Positions 36,874-45,330 of a stretch of 64,000 bases of DNA are shown one piece after another. Origin of the DNA: Phycisphaerae bacterium. GTDB lineage: Bacteria > Chloroflexota > Anaerolineae > 4572-78 > J111. The position numbers were made by a program, and so were the translations under genes. Each line of letters opens with the position of its first letter. Within the stretch, counting starts at the first letter, position 1. The notes beneath the pieces were generated by a model. That model ran no database searches. It was not told where the DNA came from and saw nothing but the letters and a program-made list of their open reading frames with translations. The DNA lies in the NCBI GenBank assembly GCA_028285035.1, contig JANQQF010000006.1:71289-135288 (forward strand). Direction: 5' to 3'.

Positions 36874-37830
36874 ATGACAGTCCTGGTAACTGGAGCCGCA
36901 GGTTTTATCGGGAGCCATCTAACCGAAACCCTCTTGAAGCAAGGCAAACAGGTTGTAGCCATCGATAATTTCAACGATTACTACGATCCCGCCCGTAAAC
37001 GAGCCAATGTGCTCAGTTTCAAAGCACATCCGAACCTCTCTTTGTATGAAGTTGACATCCGTGATGACGCGACCATCGATCAAATTTTTGCCGATCACAA
37101 ACCCGAGTCCGTCGCTCACCTAGGGGCATACGGGGGGGTTCGATACTCGATTGGTCGAGCAAAACTCTACACCGAAGTCAACATCATGGGCACGGTTAAT
37201 CTTCTGGAAGCGGCCCGTGCTGTAGGAACCGATATCTTTGTTTTTGCCTCAACCTCTTCCGTCTACGGGCACACCAAACAACTTCCCTTTACCGAAGAAG
37301 ACCCGTGTAACTATAGTCTCGCCCCTTATCCCGCCAGTAAAAAAGCCTGTGAAATTATGGGATACACCTACCATAATTTGCATCAGATGAACTTTACCGC
37401 CCTTCGCTTCTTCAGCGTTTATGGGCCAAAAGGCCGTCCTGATATGATGCCGTTTATGGTGACTGATCGGATTGTAAAGGGAGAAGAAATCAAGCTATTT
37501 GATGCTGGGCAGATGAAACGGGATTGGACCTATGTGGAAGATATTGTCAGTGGGATTATCGCTGCATTAGAACGCCCCTTAGGCTATCAGCTGATCAATT
37601 TAGGGCGAGGCGAGCCGATTTTGATGGCCGATTTTGTCAATATCATTGAAGAGTTGGCTGGAAAAGATGCTGTCCTTTCTACCCCACCTGCTCCGGCGAG
37701 TGAACCCAAAATCACCTTTGCCAATATCGACAAAGCTCGCAAGCTGCTTGACTATGAGCCAAAAACAGCCGTTGTCGATGGCTTGACCAATCTGTGGCAT
37801 TGGTATCAAGCCGATGTCATGCCCAAATAG
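36874..37830 (+). CDS. NAD-dependent epimerase, UDP-glucuronate 4-epimerase-like
   Basis: This 318-residue extended SDR has the NAD-binding TGAAGFIGSHL near residues 6-16 and DNFNDYYDPARK, which is typical of UDP-glucuronate/galactose 4-epimerases. Catalytic Ser/Thr occurs in FASTSSVYG, and Tyr-x3-Lys in YPASKKACE. It makes a UDP-sugar (probably UDP-galacturonate or a related sugar) for surface glycans. AAGGAG lies 6 nt before the ATG. The next gene, a UPF0104 flippase-like protein, starts 3 nt after its stop, and a GT-C glycosyltransferase follows. Together they suggest glycolipid or wall-glycan assembly. Exact substrate specificity is not readable here. Confidence 0.88.
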   Translation: MTVLVTGAAGFIGSHLTETLLKQGKQVVAIDNFNDYYDPARKRANVLSFKAHPNLSLYEVDIRDDATIDQIFADHKPESVAHLGAYGGVRYSIGRAKLYTEVNIMGTVNLLEAARAVGTDIFVFASTSSVYGHTKQLPFTEEDPCNYSLAPYPASKKACEIMGYTYHNLHQMNFTALRFFSVYGPKGRPDMMPFMVTDRIVKGEEIKLFDAGQMKRDWTYVEDIVSGIIAALERPLGYQLINLGRGEPILMADFVNIIEELAGKDAVLSTPPAPASEPKITFANIDKARKLLDYEPKTAVVDGLTNLWHWYQADVMPK

Positions 37831-37833
37831 AAA

Positions 37834-38916
37834 ATGAAAAAGTTCCGCCGCCTCCTCATTTTACTCGTCCTAACCGTTCTCACGATTTTTGCCTTGCTGT
37901 ATCTAGCAGGTATCGATGACATTAGCGCTGAATTGGAGCGAGTAAATTGGGGGTGGATGGCATTTGTAGTCGTAATCTTCTACTCGACCATCATTGTGCG
38001 GGGCACCCGCTGGCATCGCATTCTCAAAACAATGGGTTGGTCCCCTTCTTTAATCTACACCTCCTCGCTGATGATTGCAGGCCTTTTTGTGAGTGCCATT
38101 CTGCCCGCCCGATTGGGTGATGTGGGCCGGGTTGCCTTTCTACGACAAGATCACAAAGTCCCCATCGCCCAAGGGGTGGCCTCAATCGCTACTGAGCGGG
38201 CCCTTGATGTGTGTTCAATTTTGGTGCTCACCATTTTAGGTAGTTATTGGGCCTTGCAAGGGCGTATCCCGGCAGACTATCTTCAATTGATATGGATTAC
38301 CAGTGGCCTGCTACTAATTGGTTTGCTCGCCTTATTCACCATCCCCACAATAGAAAAATGGTTACGGCATCCCCTATTTTGGTCCGCCGAAAATTCTGAT
38401 GGATTAGCTTCGTCGGGAGTATTTGGCAGAGTCTGGGCAATTTACCATAAGATACTAGACTTTGGTTTTTCGATGATCAATGCGGTTCGGGCTTTAGGAA
38501 AACACCCCGCGACTTTGATGATCGTATTCCTGGAAAGCCTCTATATCTGGCTAGGCGACGCCTTGCTCCTCCATTTTTCCTTGGTCAGTATCGCCAGCGC
38601 CATTCCCCTTGGTGTGAGTATTTTTAGCATGATGGTGGCTGATTTGATCTCAGCCGTACCCATCACACCGGGTGCAATAGGTCAATTTGAGGTGGCGGTC
38701 GCTGCAATCCTGGCGGGGCTTGGTATTAATCGTGGAGATGCTGCTTTAGCTGCGGTCTTACTACGCTTGGTCAGTATGTGGACGCTGATCCCAATGAGCG
38801 CTTTAGTGACGTATCTCTTTGGATTTGCTCGGATGATTGAACTTAATCAAACTGATTTAGGGAAAGAAATGATCGACTCTCCCCCAGTTTCTTCAGCAAC
38901 TGCTGTTGAAGGATAG
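37834..38916 (+). CDS. UPF0104/LPG-synthase TM-domain (flippase-like) membrane protein
   Basis: The 360-residue protein has about eight spans and the family landmarks: the RGTRWHRIL loop, ILPARLGDVGRVAFL, GVASIATERALDVCSI and AVPITPGAIGQFEVAVAAIL. The family (the N-terminal part of lysylphosphatidylglycerol synthase MprF, and AglD-like proteins) is thought to move lipids or lipid-linked sugars across the membrane. It starts 3 nt after the epimerase stop and is followed by a strong terminator, so the two genes form an operon. Confidence 0.85.
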   Translation: MKKFRRLLILLVLTVLTIFALLYLAGIDDISAELERVNWGWMAFVVVIFYSTIIVRGTRWHRILKTMGWSPSLIYTSSLMIAGLFVSAILPARLGDVGRVAFLRQDHKVPIAQGVASIATERALDVCSILVLTILGSYWALQGRIPADYLQLIWITSGLLLIGLLALFTIPTIEKWLRHPLFWSAENSDGLASSGVFGRVWAIYHKILDFGFSMINAVRALGKHPATLMIVFLESLYIWLGDALLLHFSLVSIASAIPLGVSIFSMMVADLISAVPITPGAIGQFEVAVAAILAGLGINRGDAALAAVLLRLVSMWTLIPMSALVTYLFGFARMIELNQTDLGKEMIDSPPVSSATAVEG

Positions 38917-38932
38917 TTAGCTTTTAGCATGG

Positions 38933-38967
38933 ATCAAGAGGCCGAAATGATATTTCGGCCTCTTGAT
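38933..38967 (+). terminator. Strong hairpin terminator
   Basis: A perfect 16-bp stem (ATCAAGAGGCCGAAAT with its complement) and 3-nt loop end the epimerase/flippase operon. The glycosyltransferase gene begins 18 nt later. Confidence 0.8.
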
Positions 38968-38985
38968 ATTTAGATTGAATGTATC

Positions 38986-40794
38986 ATGATTAATCGAATT
39001 CAAAATATCTATCAAAAACACACGGACTTTTTTCTACTCTTAATTTTGTTTGTTGTGTTTCGAATTTTGACCCTAGCCGCCTTTCGCCCAGGGGGCCTCG
39101 TCCTCGATTTCTCCGATTTTTATTGGTATCGTGGGCTAGCCGAGCTAACCCGACAAGGCTACTACCCCTACGACAATTTGTGGACAACCTACCCACCGCT
39201 TTTTCCCGTGGTGATGATCGCGTTCTATCAACTGAGTGTACTAATCCCCCCTTGGGAGCATGCCAATCTATGGTTCACCTTACTCCTCGGCGGGTTCTTC
39301 CTGTTATTTGAAATCGGCAACTTTATTTTGCTCTATCTCTTTGGCCTGAAACTATTTGATGATGACTCAGACACCAACGCTGATGTTAATCAGCCCAATG
39401 AGCCAATCTCACTATCCAGCCGTGCGCTGCGTCCCTGTTGGATTTATGCGGGGTTATTTGTGCCCGTTTATACGTTAACGGGTTGGTTTGAGAGTTATCC
39501 GCTCTTTTTCTTTCTGTTGAGCCTCTATCTCCTGTTGCAAAAACGCCCCTATTTAAGCGCGCTATTTACAGGCATCGGCTTTATGATCAAGCTCATACCT
39601 CTGATCTTAACGCCAATTGCCATTCAATTGTTGTCACAACGACGCTATGCCCTTTCTTTTTCACAAGGAAAATTCTCGTTATCCCAGTCAGATAAACCGC
39701 TGATCACGTTTCCATTCGATCTACTTCGGAGTATTCTCTATTTTGCTATCTTTGTCGGAACTGTAATTGTCATCGCGCTCCCCTTCTACCAAATGAACCC
39801 TGATCTGATCTTTGGTCCTCAACTGATCACCGGGGCGCGCCAGCCTTGGGAAACGGTATGGGCCTTGATTGATAACAATTATGAGTATGGTATCATCCCC
39901 CTTGATATGCGGGATCTTAGCTGGACTCCCGGCGATGCTCCGCCAACTCAGATTCCTTGGTTGCTGGTGACTGGATTGTTCGCTCTAGTCTATGCCTTCT
40001 TCTACTCCCGCAAGTTAGATTGGCATCGTCCTCGCAACACTGTAGCATTTGCAGGGTTTACGCTTTGTTTATTTTTGATTTGGTCTAAGGGGTATAGTCC
40101 CCAATGGCTCGGCTGGCCTCTATTTTTCACGGCCTTATTATTACCCAACCTGCGTGGCGTGATTTATGCGATGATTTTAAGCTTGGGCAACATTATTGAG
40201 GCCAATTTCTTCTTCATTATCTTTCCTGAGGATCGGTGGCTTTTAGCTACAGTCGTTATTATTCGCACCTTTCTATTCCTCGTGTTAGCCATTGAGTTCT
40301 TACTCTTAATCTGGCCACAATTGGTCACGCCGCAAGTTGAACGAGCACGGTCTTGGGGGATTACGATTTTTGTCGCCCTTTTGCTAATTGGGGCAATTCC
40401 GGCGGGGCAACAGTTGGGCCAGAGCTACTTCACACAGCGAAAAAATCAAAGCCCTTATGCGGCAACGATTGAGCGCCTACAGGGTGAAACCGTCACTGGC
40501 GCACTTCTACTCAATGACCACAGTGTTTATGATTGGTTTTACCCGTACTTACGTCAGACCTATTCGTTGTCGATGTTGGACGATTACGACCCACCTGATT
40601 CTTCAGTGGAAGAACGAACGATGGTTCAACTGAACAATATTCGCAGCCAAACGGACGTCCTCTGGGTTTACGATGCCAACGCAGCTGTAACTTCACCCTC
40701 AGAAGAGGTATTGATGCAATGGTTGAACAATACATCACCAGCCCATTTACAAGATATTGATGGCGGAAGATTATATTTATTCATTCTTCAATGA
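38986..40794 (+). CDS. GT-C fold membrane glycosyltransferase (GT87/DUF2029-like)
   Basis: The 602-residue polytopic protein has about 11 spans. The first outer loop carries acidic residues in LVLDFSDFYWYRGLAEL followed by GYYPYDNLWTTYPPLFP, the usual GT-C catalytic-loop and YPP pattern. Such enzymes transfer mannose or another sugar from a polyprenyl carrier on the outer face of the membrane. The C-terminal ~110 residues lie outside the membrane region. The preceding terminator separates its transcript from the epimerase/flippase pair, but a shared surface-glycan role is plausible. There is no clear ribosome binding site near the ATG at 38986. Confidence 0.8.
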   Translation: MINRIQNIYQKHTDFFLLLILFVVFRILTLAAFRPGGLVLDFSDFYWYRGLAELTRQGYYPYDNLWTTYPPLFPVVMIAFYQLSVLIPPWEHANLWFTLLLGGFFLLFEIGNFILLYLFGLKLFDDDSDTNADVNQPNEPISLSSRALRPCWIYAGLFVPVYTLTGWFESYPLFFFLLSLYLLLQKRPYLSALFTGIGFMIKLIPLILTPIAIQLLSQRRYALSFSQGKFSLSQSDKPLITFPFDLLRSILYFAIFVGTVIVIALPFYQMNPDLIFGPQLITGARQPWETVWALIDNNYEYGIIPLDMRDLSWTPGDAPPTQIPWLLVTGLFALVYAFFYSRKLDWHRPRNTVAFAGFTLCLFLIWSKGYSPQWLGWPLFFTALLLPNLRGVIYAMILSLGNIIEANFFFIIFPEDRWLLATVVIIRTFLFLVLAIEFLLLIWPQLVTPQVERARSWGITIFVALLLIGAIPAGQQLGQSYFTQRKNQSPYAATIERLQGETVTGALLLNDHSVYDWFYPYLRQTYSLSMLDDYDPPDSSVEERTMVQLNNIRSQTDVLWVYDANAAVTSPSEEVLMQWLNNTSPAHLQDIDGGRLYLFILQ

Positions 40795-40800
40795 TTGACC

Positions 40801-40887
40801 AAGTGATGTAAAATCGCAAATCATTCACTATTGACATCACTTTAGATATATGTTAAGATTCCAGCTATAGTAGTGCGGAGGTGATGT
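40801..40887 (+). promoter_or_regulatory. vapBC promoter with GTGATGT operator repeats
   Basis: TTGACA (40831-40836) and TAAGAT (40854-40859) are 17 nt apart, a near-consensus promoter. AAGTGATGT (40801-40809) and ACATCACTT (40834-40842) form a 9-bp inverted repeat covering the -35 box. A third GTGATGT (40881-40887) overlaps the GGAGGTGAT ribosome binding site. This fits repression of transcription by the antitoxin-toxin complex. Confidence 0.65.
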
Positions 40888-40888
40888 C

Positions 40889-41200
40889 ATGCATCGATTA
40901 CAAATTTCATTAACCCAAACACAATATGAATTTCTGAAATCAGAGGCCTTTAGTCGAGAAAAAAGCATGTCAGCTGTGCTCAGGTTGCTGCTTGATGAAA
41001 TTATTCAAGATAGACAGCAGGTGATACTAAACGAGGACCCAATCTGGCAGGCTATTGGGGTTGGGCACGAAATAAATGGCCCCACGGATGTTAGTGTGAA
41101 TGTGGATAAATATCTTTATGGAGAGCGCGTCGAGCCAGCTAGCAAACCCGCATTGCAGCTAAAAGTGGCCGAGGAGTCGGATGAGTACAATATTGATTGA
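40889..41200 (+). CDS. VapB-like antitoxin
   Basis: The small 103-residue protein has an N-terminal ribbon-helix-helix-like segment (HRLQISLTQTQYEFLKSEAFSREKSMSAVLRLLLDEII), which should bind DNA. Its acidic, disordered-looking C-terminus would neutralise the toxin. GGAGGTGAT lies 4 nt before the ATG. The end overlaps the PIN-domain toxin gene by 20 nt, the standard antitoxin-toxin order. It probably represses its own promoter through the GTGATGT repeats just upstream. Confidence 0.82.
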   Translation: MHRLQISLTQTQYEFLKSEAFSREKSMSAVLRLLLDEIIQDRQQVILNEDPIWQAIGVGHEINGPTDVSVNVDKYLYGERVEPASKPALQLKVAEESDEYNID

Positions 41201-41585
41201 TACCAGTGCCTTGCACGCGCTTAATTATGTGAGAGATGACCATCACCTTCAGGCGGTGAGTTACTTCAAATCAGTCGCTGGCCGAGTAAAGCCAATTTTA
41301 ACAGAGTATGTCTTTATCGAGACGATGAACTTAACCAAAGCTCGCTTGGGACCTACTTATGCGATTTCCTTTGGACAACATTTGAGGGCGAGTAAAGCGT
41401 TCTATCCGGTGATGATGACAGACCAGGATAAACGAGACACTTGGGAAATTTTCGAGCGGTACGATGATAAAGCGTGGAGTTATGTCGATTGTTCCTTATT
41501 TGCGTTGGCCCAAAGGTTAAAGCTCAAACGAATTTTTACATTTGACCGCCATTTTCAACAGATGGGCCTGGAAATTGTCCCCTAG
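41181..41585 (+). CDS. VapC-like PIN-domain ribonuclease toxin
   Basis: The 134-residue PIN domain has the expected acidic residues: ILIDTSALHAL (first Asp), an E in LTEYVFIETMNL, SYVDCSLFAL (third Asp) and FTFDRHFQQMG (fourth). Such toxins cut tRNA or rRNA when free of antitoxin. It overlaps the antitoxin gene by 20 nt and is followed by a strong terminator, so it is a complete two-gene module between a glycosyltransferase and a patatin gene. Confidence 0.88.
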   Translation: MSTILIDTSALHALNYVRDDHHLQAVSYFKSVAGRVKPILTEYVFIETMNLTKARLGPTYAISFGQHLRASKAFYPVMMTDQDKRDTWEIFERYDDKAWSYVDCSLFALAQRLKLKRIFTFDRHFQQMGLEIVP

Positions 41586-41604
41586 ACTAAGGTTTCCAAA
41601 AGAA

Positions 41605-41646
41605 AGCAAAAAGGGCGTAGATCAGTTGATCTACGCCCTTTTTGCT
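41605..41646. terminator. Bidirectional hairpin terminator
   Basis: A perfect 20-nt inverted repeat (AGCAAAAAGGGCGTAGATCA with its complement) has an A run on one side and a T run on the other. It lies between the convergent toxin and patatin genes. Confidence 0.85.
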
Positions 41647-41660
41647 TTACACTACAGTTT

Positions 41661-43316
41661 TTATAAATCTAGCGGCTTGGCAATCGCTTCTTTGATTGCG
41701 GGAATCATATTTCGCGCTGACTCTTCCCCTAACTTAACAATATCTTGAACCTGACTAAAATCGAGGGTGTGCTCAGCCGAGACTTTATGATGAATCAAGA
41801 TGTCAACGAAGGGGAGCTGTTTGCTAACAACTTCAGCCTCCATTGAACTAAAGATATTGAAGACAATTTGGAAAATACTTGGCGTTTTATCGCGGCGTCC
41901 GCTAAAAGAGTCGCGCAAGGGTTGGATGACACTGGATGCGATCACGATATCTGCCCCTTGGTGACGTAAAATGTTAGCAGGTAAGGGATTGACGATCCCG
42001 CCATCAACAAAGTATCGATTGCGATAGTGCCAGGGTTCAACCATCACTGGGATACTTAAACTGGCTCGAATGGCTTGAGCTAGTGATCCCGTATTAAAGA
42101 TTACCTCATCCCCTGTAAGAATATCAGCAGCAATAATATAAAGAGGTAGGTCTAGTTCCTCAAAATTTTTATCATCAACCCAGCGCTCAATAATTTTCAG
42201 TGCTTTACGCCCCTTTAAAATGCCTGTTCTGGGCGGGATATTAAAATCCCAGTTTGGAAAACGATTAGCGGACTGCATATCAACAACTAATTCTTCATAT
42301 CGTTTCCAAGGCCAACTTGCAGCAAAGAAACTACCAAACAGGCCGCCTGCACTGGTGCCCGCCACCATATCAATCGGAATGTTTTCCTCCATCAAGACCT
42401 TAAACACACCCAGGTGAGCCAAGCCCCGTGAACCACCACTTGATAAAGCCAAACCAATGGTTCGGTTCGTTAATCGACGGGCAATTCGCCCAGGTTCATC
42501 AAGATCCACCCCTTTGGTCGTCCACACATCCTGCTTTTGAGTACAAGTGCCCAGCCAGCGGCTCGGTTGCCCAATCACAACAACTGTATCAGACAAAGAC
42601 ACCGCTTTTTTATTGAGTTCTTCGGCTCGATCAGGTACCAGGAGAATGACGTGTTTATATTTTTCAACTTGATGGCTTAAGATGCGAGGGAGATAGGCCT
42701 CATCTAAATGGTCATTGTCCAGCACCATGATGCCTTTATCAGCCACGGTTTTGGGAGGATGTGCTGTCCCTGGCAAGGGAAGAATACCGATATCATTATT
42801 AAAATAATCATGCAGTGCTTCAGCCAACTCAAAGCCACCCCAGGCAGCCGTTTCTTCGAGGTCACGATTGGTAACAAGCGCTGTGATTTGCCGCTTGACG
42901 TGACGACGGGTACCGCGAGTCGTTGACACCAATCGTTGGCTCAACTCCTTCATCATTTCCAAGCCAATGGCTGGACGGGTTGACAACAATTCCTCAAAGT
43001 CGTTCTTCTTTAATGCCCATAGTTCAGCATCAATCATCACCTGGAGGCTGGCTGTACGAGGTTGAGCCAAGAGCAATGAGATTTCACCGACAAAACTACC
43101 CGGCCCCAAATGAGCAATATCACCGGCATCCCGCCCAACAACGCCAACTTGGCCTGACTCAACCAGATACATTGTATCGCCGACCTCATCTTCTCTAAAG
43201 ATGAAATCCCCTTTTTTGTAACTGACCTTGGTTAGGCGATTGGCAATGTGACGTAGATCTTCATTGCTCAAATTTTTAAAGAGGGGAATACTTCGCAAAA
43301 TATAAATTGGTGCCAA
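41661..43316 (-). CDS. Patatin-like phospholipase with cyclic-nucleotide-binding domain
   Basis: The 551-residue protein starts with a cNMP-binding domain (residues ~5-125; GDFIFREDEVGDTMYLVESGQVGVV, then GSFVGEISLLLAQPRTASLQV, with the phosphate-binding cassette). A middle region (about 140-285) contains IAHLGPG-independent Rossmann-like strands. The patatin domain has the oxyanion loop SSGGSRGLAHLG, nucleophile GTSAGG (Ser near 320) and the dyad Asp in VDGGIVNPLP. This is the NTE/YchK-type lipase layout, which hydrolyses membrane phospholipids and may respond to cAMP or cGMP. The start is TTG at 43316 with GGAGAA 9 nt upstream. It is divergent from a Ser/Thr kinase gene (180-nt gap). Confidence 0.9.
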   Translation of the reverse strand: MAPIYILRSIPLFKNLSNEDLRHIANRLTKVSYKKGDFIFREDEVGDTMYLVESGQVGVVGRDAGDIAHLGPGSFVGEISLLLAQPRTASLQVMIDAELWALKKNDFEELLSTRPAIGLEMMKELSQRLVSTTRGTRRHVKRQITALVTNRDLEETAAWGGFELAEALHDYFNNDIGILPLPGTAHPPKTVADKGIMVLDNDHLDEAYLPRILSHQVEKYKHVILLVPDRAEELNKKAVSLSDTVVVIGQPSRWLGTCTQKQDVWTTKGVDLDEPGRIARRLTNRTIGLALSSGGSRGLAHLGVFKVLMEENIPIDMVAGTSAGGLFGSFFAASWPWKRYEELVVDMQSANRFPNWDFNIPPRTGILKGRKALKIIERWVDDKNFEELDLPLYIIAADILTGDEVIFNTGSLAQAIRASLSIPVMVEPWHYRNRYFVDGGIVNPLPANILRHQGADIVIASSVIQPLRDSFSGRRDKTPSIFQIVFNIFSSMEAEVVSKQLPFVDILIHHKVSAEHTLDFSQVQDIVKLGEESARNMIPAIKEAIAKPLDL

Positions 43317-43496
43317 CTGTATTGTTCTCCCAAAGAAACATATCCGCCCTCATTATAAGCGGATTGCGTAACAAGGTCAATGTATCTTTTTTTGCTAAAT
43401 ATCAAGCGTTTGAAGATATGACTTTAGGCCTAAAAATAGTAGGAAGGTGTTCCCAATTATTTTACCTATTGTTCAGGGAATGGTACAATTTATTTG

Positions 43497-45071
43497 ATGA
43501 TGCGGCAAAAAATCGGACGTTACGAAATAAAATCAGAACTAGGTCGTGGGGGCATGGCTACCGTTTACCTCGCCCATGATCCCACCTTTCAACGCGATGT
43601 TGCTATCAAGATTTTGCCTCGAGAATTTTTACACGATCCAACGTTTCGGGCACGGTTTCAGCGAGAAGCCCGAACAGTGGGGCAGCTTGAGCATCCAGCG
43701 ATTGTCCCTGTCTATGATGTTGGAGAAGAAGATAGCCAGCCCTACTTAGTTATGCGCTATTTGGGGGGTGGCTCTCTTACTGAACGCTTGACTGACGAGC
43801 CAATGCCGCTCAAAGAGGTCATCTCCATTATCAATCGGATTGGCCCAGCTCTCGACGAAGCCCACCGTCAAGGAGTCATTCATCGTGATTTAAAGCCAGA
43901 TAACCTCCTTTTTGATCATCGAGGGGATGTATTTATAACCGATTTTGGTATCGCCAAAATTTCACAAGGGGCAAGTACTAAATTAACGAGTGGTGGGGTG
44001 GTCATTGGCACGCCCGCTTATCTAAGCCCCGAACAGGCGAATGGCGACACGCTTGATGGACGCAGTGATATTTATGCTTTAGGTGTCCTTCTCTTTCAAA
44101 TGTTAACAGGACGTTTGCCTTATCAAGCCGATAACGCCATTGGCTATATTCTTAAGCATATTACGGAACCTGTGCCTAATATTCTGGTCCTCAATCCAAA
44201 CTTACCTAGACGATGTCATCAAGTGATGGTACAAGCGATGGCAAAATCACCTGATGATCGTTATGCAACGGCTGGCACATTCACAAATGCCTTTATTCAG
44301 GCAGTTGACCCTACTGCTTGGCCGGATATGGACATAGCATTGGGGGAGACGCCAGAACAAAAATCTCAGGCCGCCGTTTCCGAGCCGGTGCAGGATGCTG
44401 TAACACCACCCATCAAAAAATTATCAACGGCCCCGCTCTCTGATAAACCTGATATGAAAATCACCTGCCCAAAATGTCGGGCGGTGAATTCACGAGATAA
44501 ACGCTTCTGCCGCATTTGTGGCACCCGTCTCAAAATTGATTGCATTCGGTGTCATACCGAAAATACGATTGAGTCAACCCACTGTGATAATTGTGGGGCA
44601 CCGTTCAAACAATTGCACGCGTCACGCCAAAAATCGACGCAGGCCAGACAACAAGCCGTTGTACAACGAACCGATGATGTTCGGATATCACAAGCTCGTC
44701 AATTGCGTGATACATTGCGAATTTTAGTTGGGGATTTAGATAATCGACGAAAACGGGAAAATGCTTTACGTCAGCTAAATATGCTGAATAAGAAAGCATT
44801 TGATATTTTGTGGGAGATTTTATTAAATGATCGGGATATCGAGTCGCGCCTAGAAACGGCTAAAGTTTTAGGGATGATTTGTAAACGCAGTGATCTAAAG
44901 CAGAATATTCGTAAACAGGCAGTGGAAGCCTTGGTTGATGTCTTAAATGATCCAGAACCTCGGATGCGACAACAAGTTCAAGCTGATTTGCAAGAGATGG
45001 GGGAAGATCGATCACGAGAAGTGTCAGATATTTTTAATGGTATTTTGGGATGGTTGAAGGGGAATGAATAG
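43497..45071 (+). CDS. Ser/Thr protein kinase with double zinc ribbon and HEAT-like tail
   Basis: A Hanks-type kinase domain fills residues ~1-270: Gly loop ELGRGGMATVYLA, ATP-binding Lys in VAIKILP, HRDLKPDN, DFGIAK and GTPAYLSPEQ. No transmembrane segment follows. Instead there are two zinc ribbons (CPKCRAVNSRDKRFCRICG and CIRCHTENTIESTHCDNCG, about residues 322-366), then a basic linker and HEAT-like helices (about 400-510). The enzyme is therefore cytosolic and may scaffold on partner proteins. I took the ATG at 43497; a TTG just before and another ATG just after are equally possible. It is divergent from the cNMP-binding lipase gene, suggesting a common signalling role. Confidence 0.92.
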   Translation: MMRQKIGRYEIKSELGRGGMATVYLAHDPTFQRDVAIKILPREFLHDPTFRARFQREARTVGQLEHPAIVPVYDVGEEDSQPYLVMRYLGGGSLTERLTDEPMPLKEVISIINRIGPALDEAHRQGVIHRDLKPDNLLFDHRGDVFITDFGIAKISQGASTKLTSGGVVIGTPAYLSPEQANGDTLDGRSDIYALGVLLFQMLTGRLPYQADNAIGYILKHITEPVPNILVLNPNLPRRCHQVMVQAMAKSPDDRYATAGTFTNAFIQAVDPTAWPDMDIALGETPEQKSQAAVSEPVQDAVTPPIKKLSTAPLSDKPDMKITCPKCRAVNSRDKRFCRICGTRLKIDCIRCHTENTIESTHCDNCGAPFKQLHASRQKSTQARQQAVVQRTDDVRISQARQLRDTLRILVGDLDNRRKRENALRQLNMLNKKAFDILWEILLNDRDIESRLETAKVLGMICKRSDLKQNIRKQAVEALVDVLNDPEPRMRQQVQADLQEMGEDRSREVSDIFNGILGWLKGNE

Positions 45072-45116
45072 AGATACTTTCTACACTTTGATTTACAAAC
45101 TACAAATTGATAAAAC

Positions 45117-45150
45117 AAAAATGCGCTCGGAAATTTCTGAGCGCATTTTT
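45117..45150 (+). terminator. Hairpin terminator after the kinase gene
   Basis: AAAATGCGCTC and GAGCGCATTTT form the stem, with a partly paired centre and a T run on the plus strand (A run on the other). It lies 45 nt past the kinase stop. Confidence 0.75.
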
Positions 45151-45245
45151 TATCATTAAGTATTTGGTAGAAAGTTTTAGGAAGTAAAGGATTACTCAAA
45201 AATCGAAACTCGCTTCAATATCACCAATTTCGCACCAAATTTGGA

Positions 45246-45330
45246 AAGTAAACGGCAAAATTTGCTCAATTTCAGGCTGTTTAAACCCAACTCTAAAATC
45301 TTATTTCCCAGAACTTCTTGCCGTTTACTT
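45246..45330. repeat. Separated 13-bp inverted repeat at the aminotransferase 3' end
   Basis: AAGTAAACGGCAA (45246-45258) and TTGCCGTTTACTT (45318-45330) are perfect complements 59 nt apart. The right arm touches the aminotransferase stop codon. It could fold in the 3' end of that mRNA. Confidence 0.4.
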
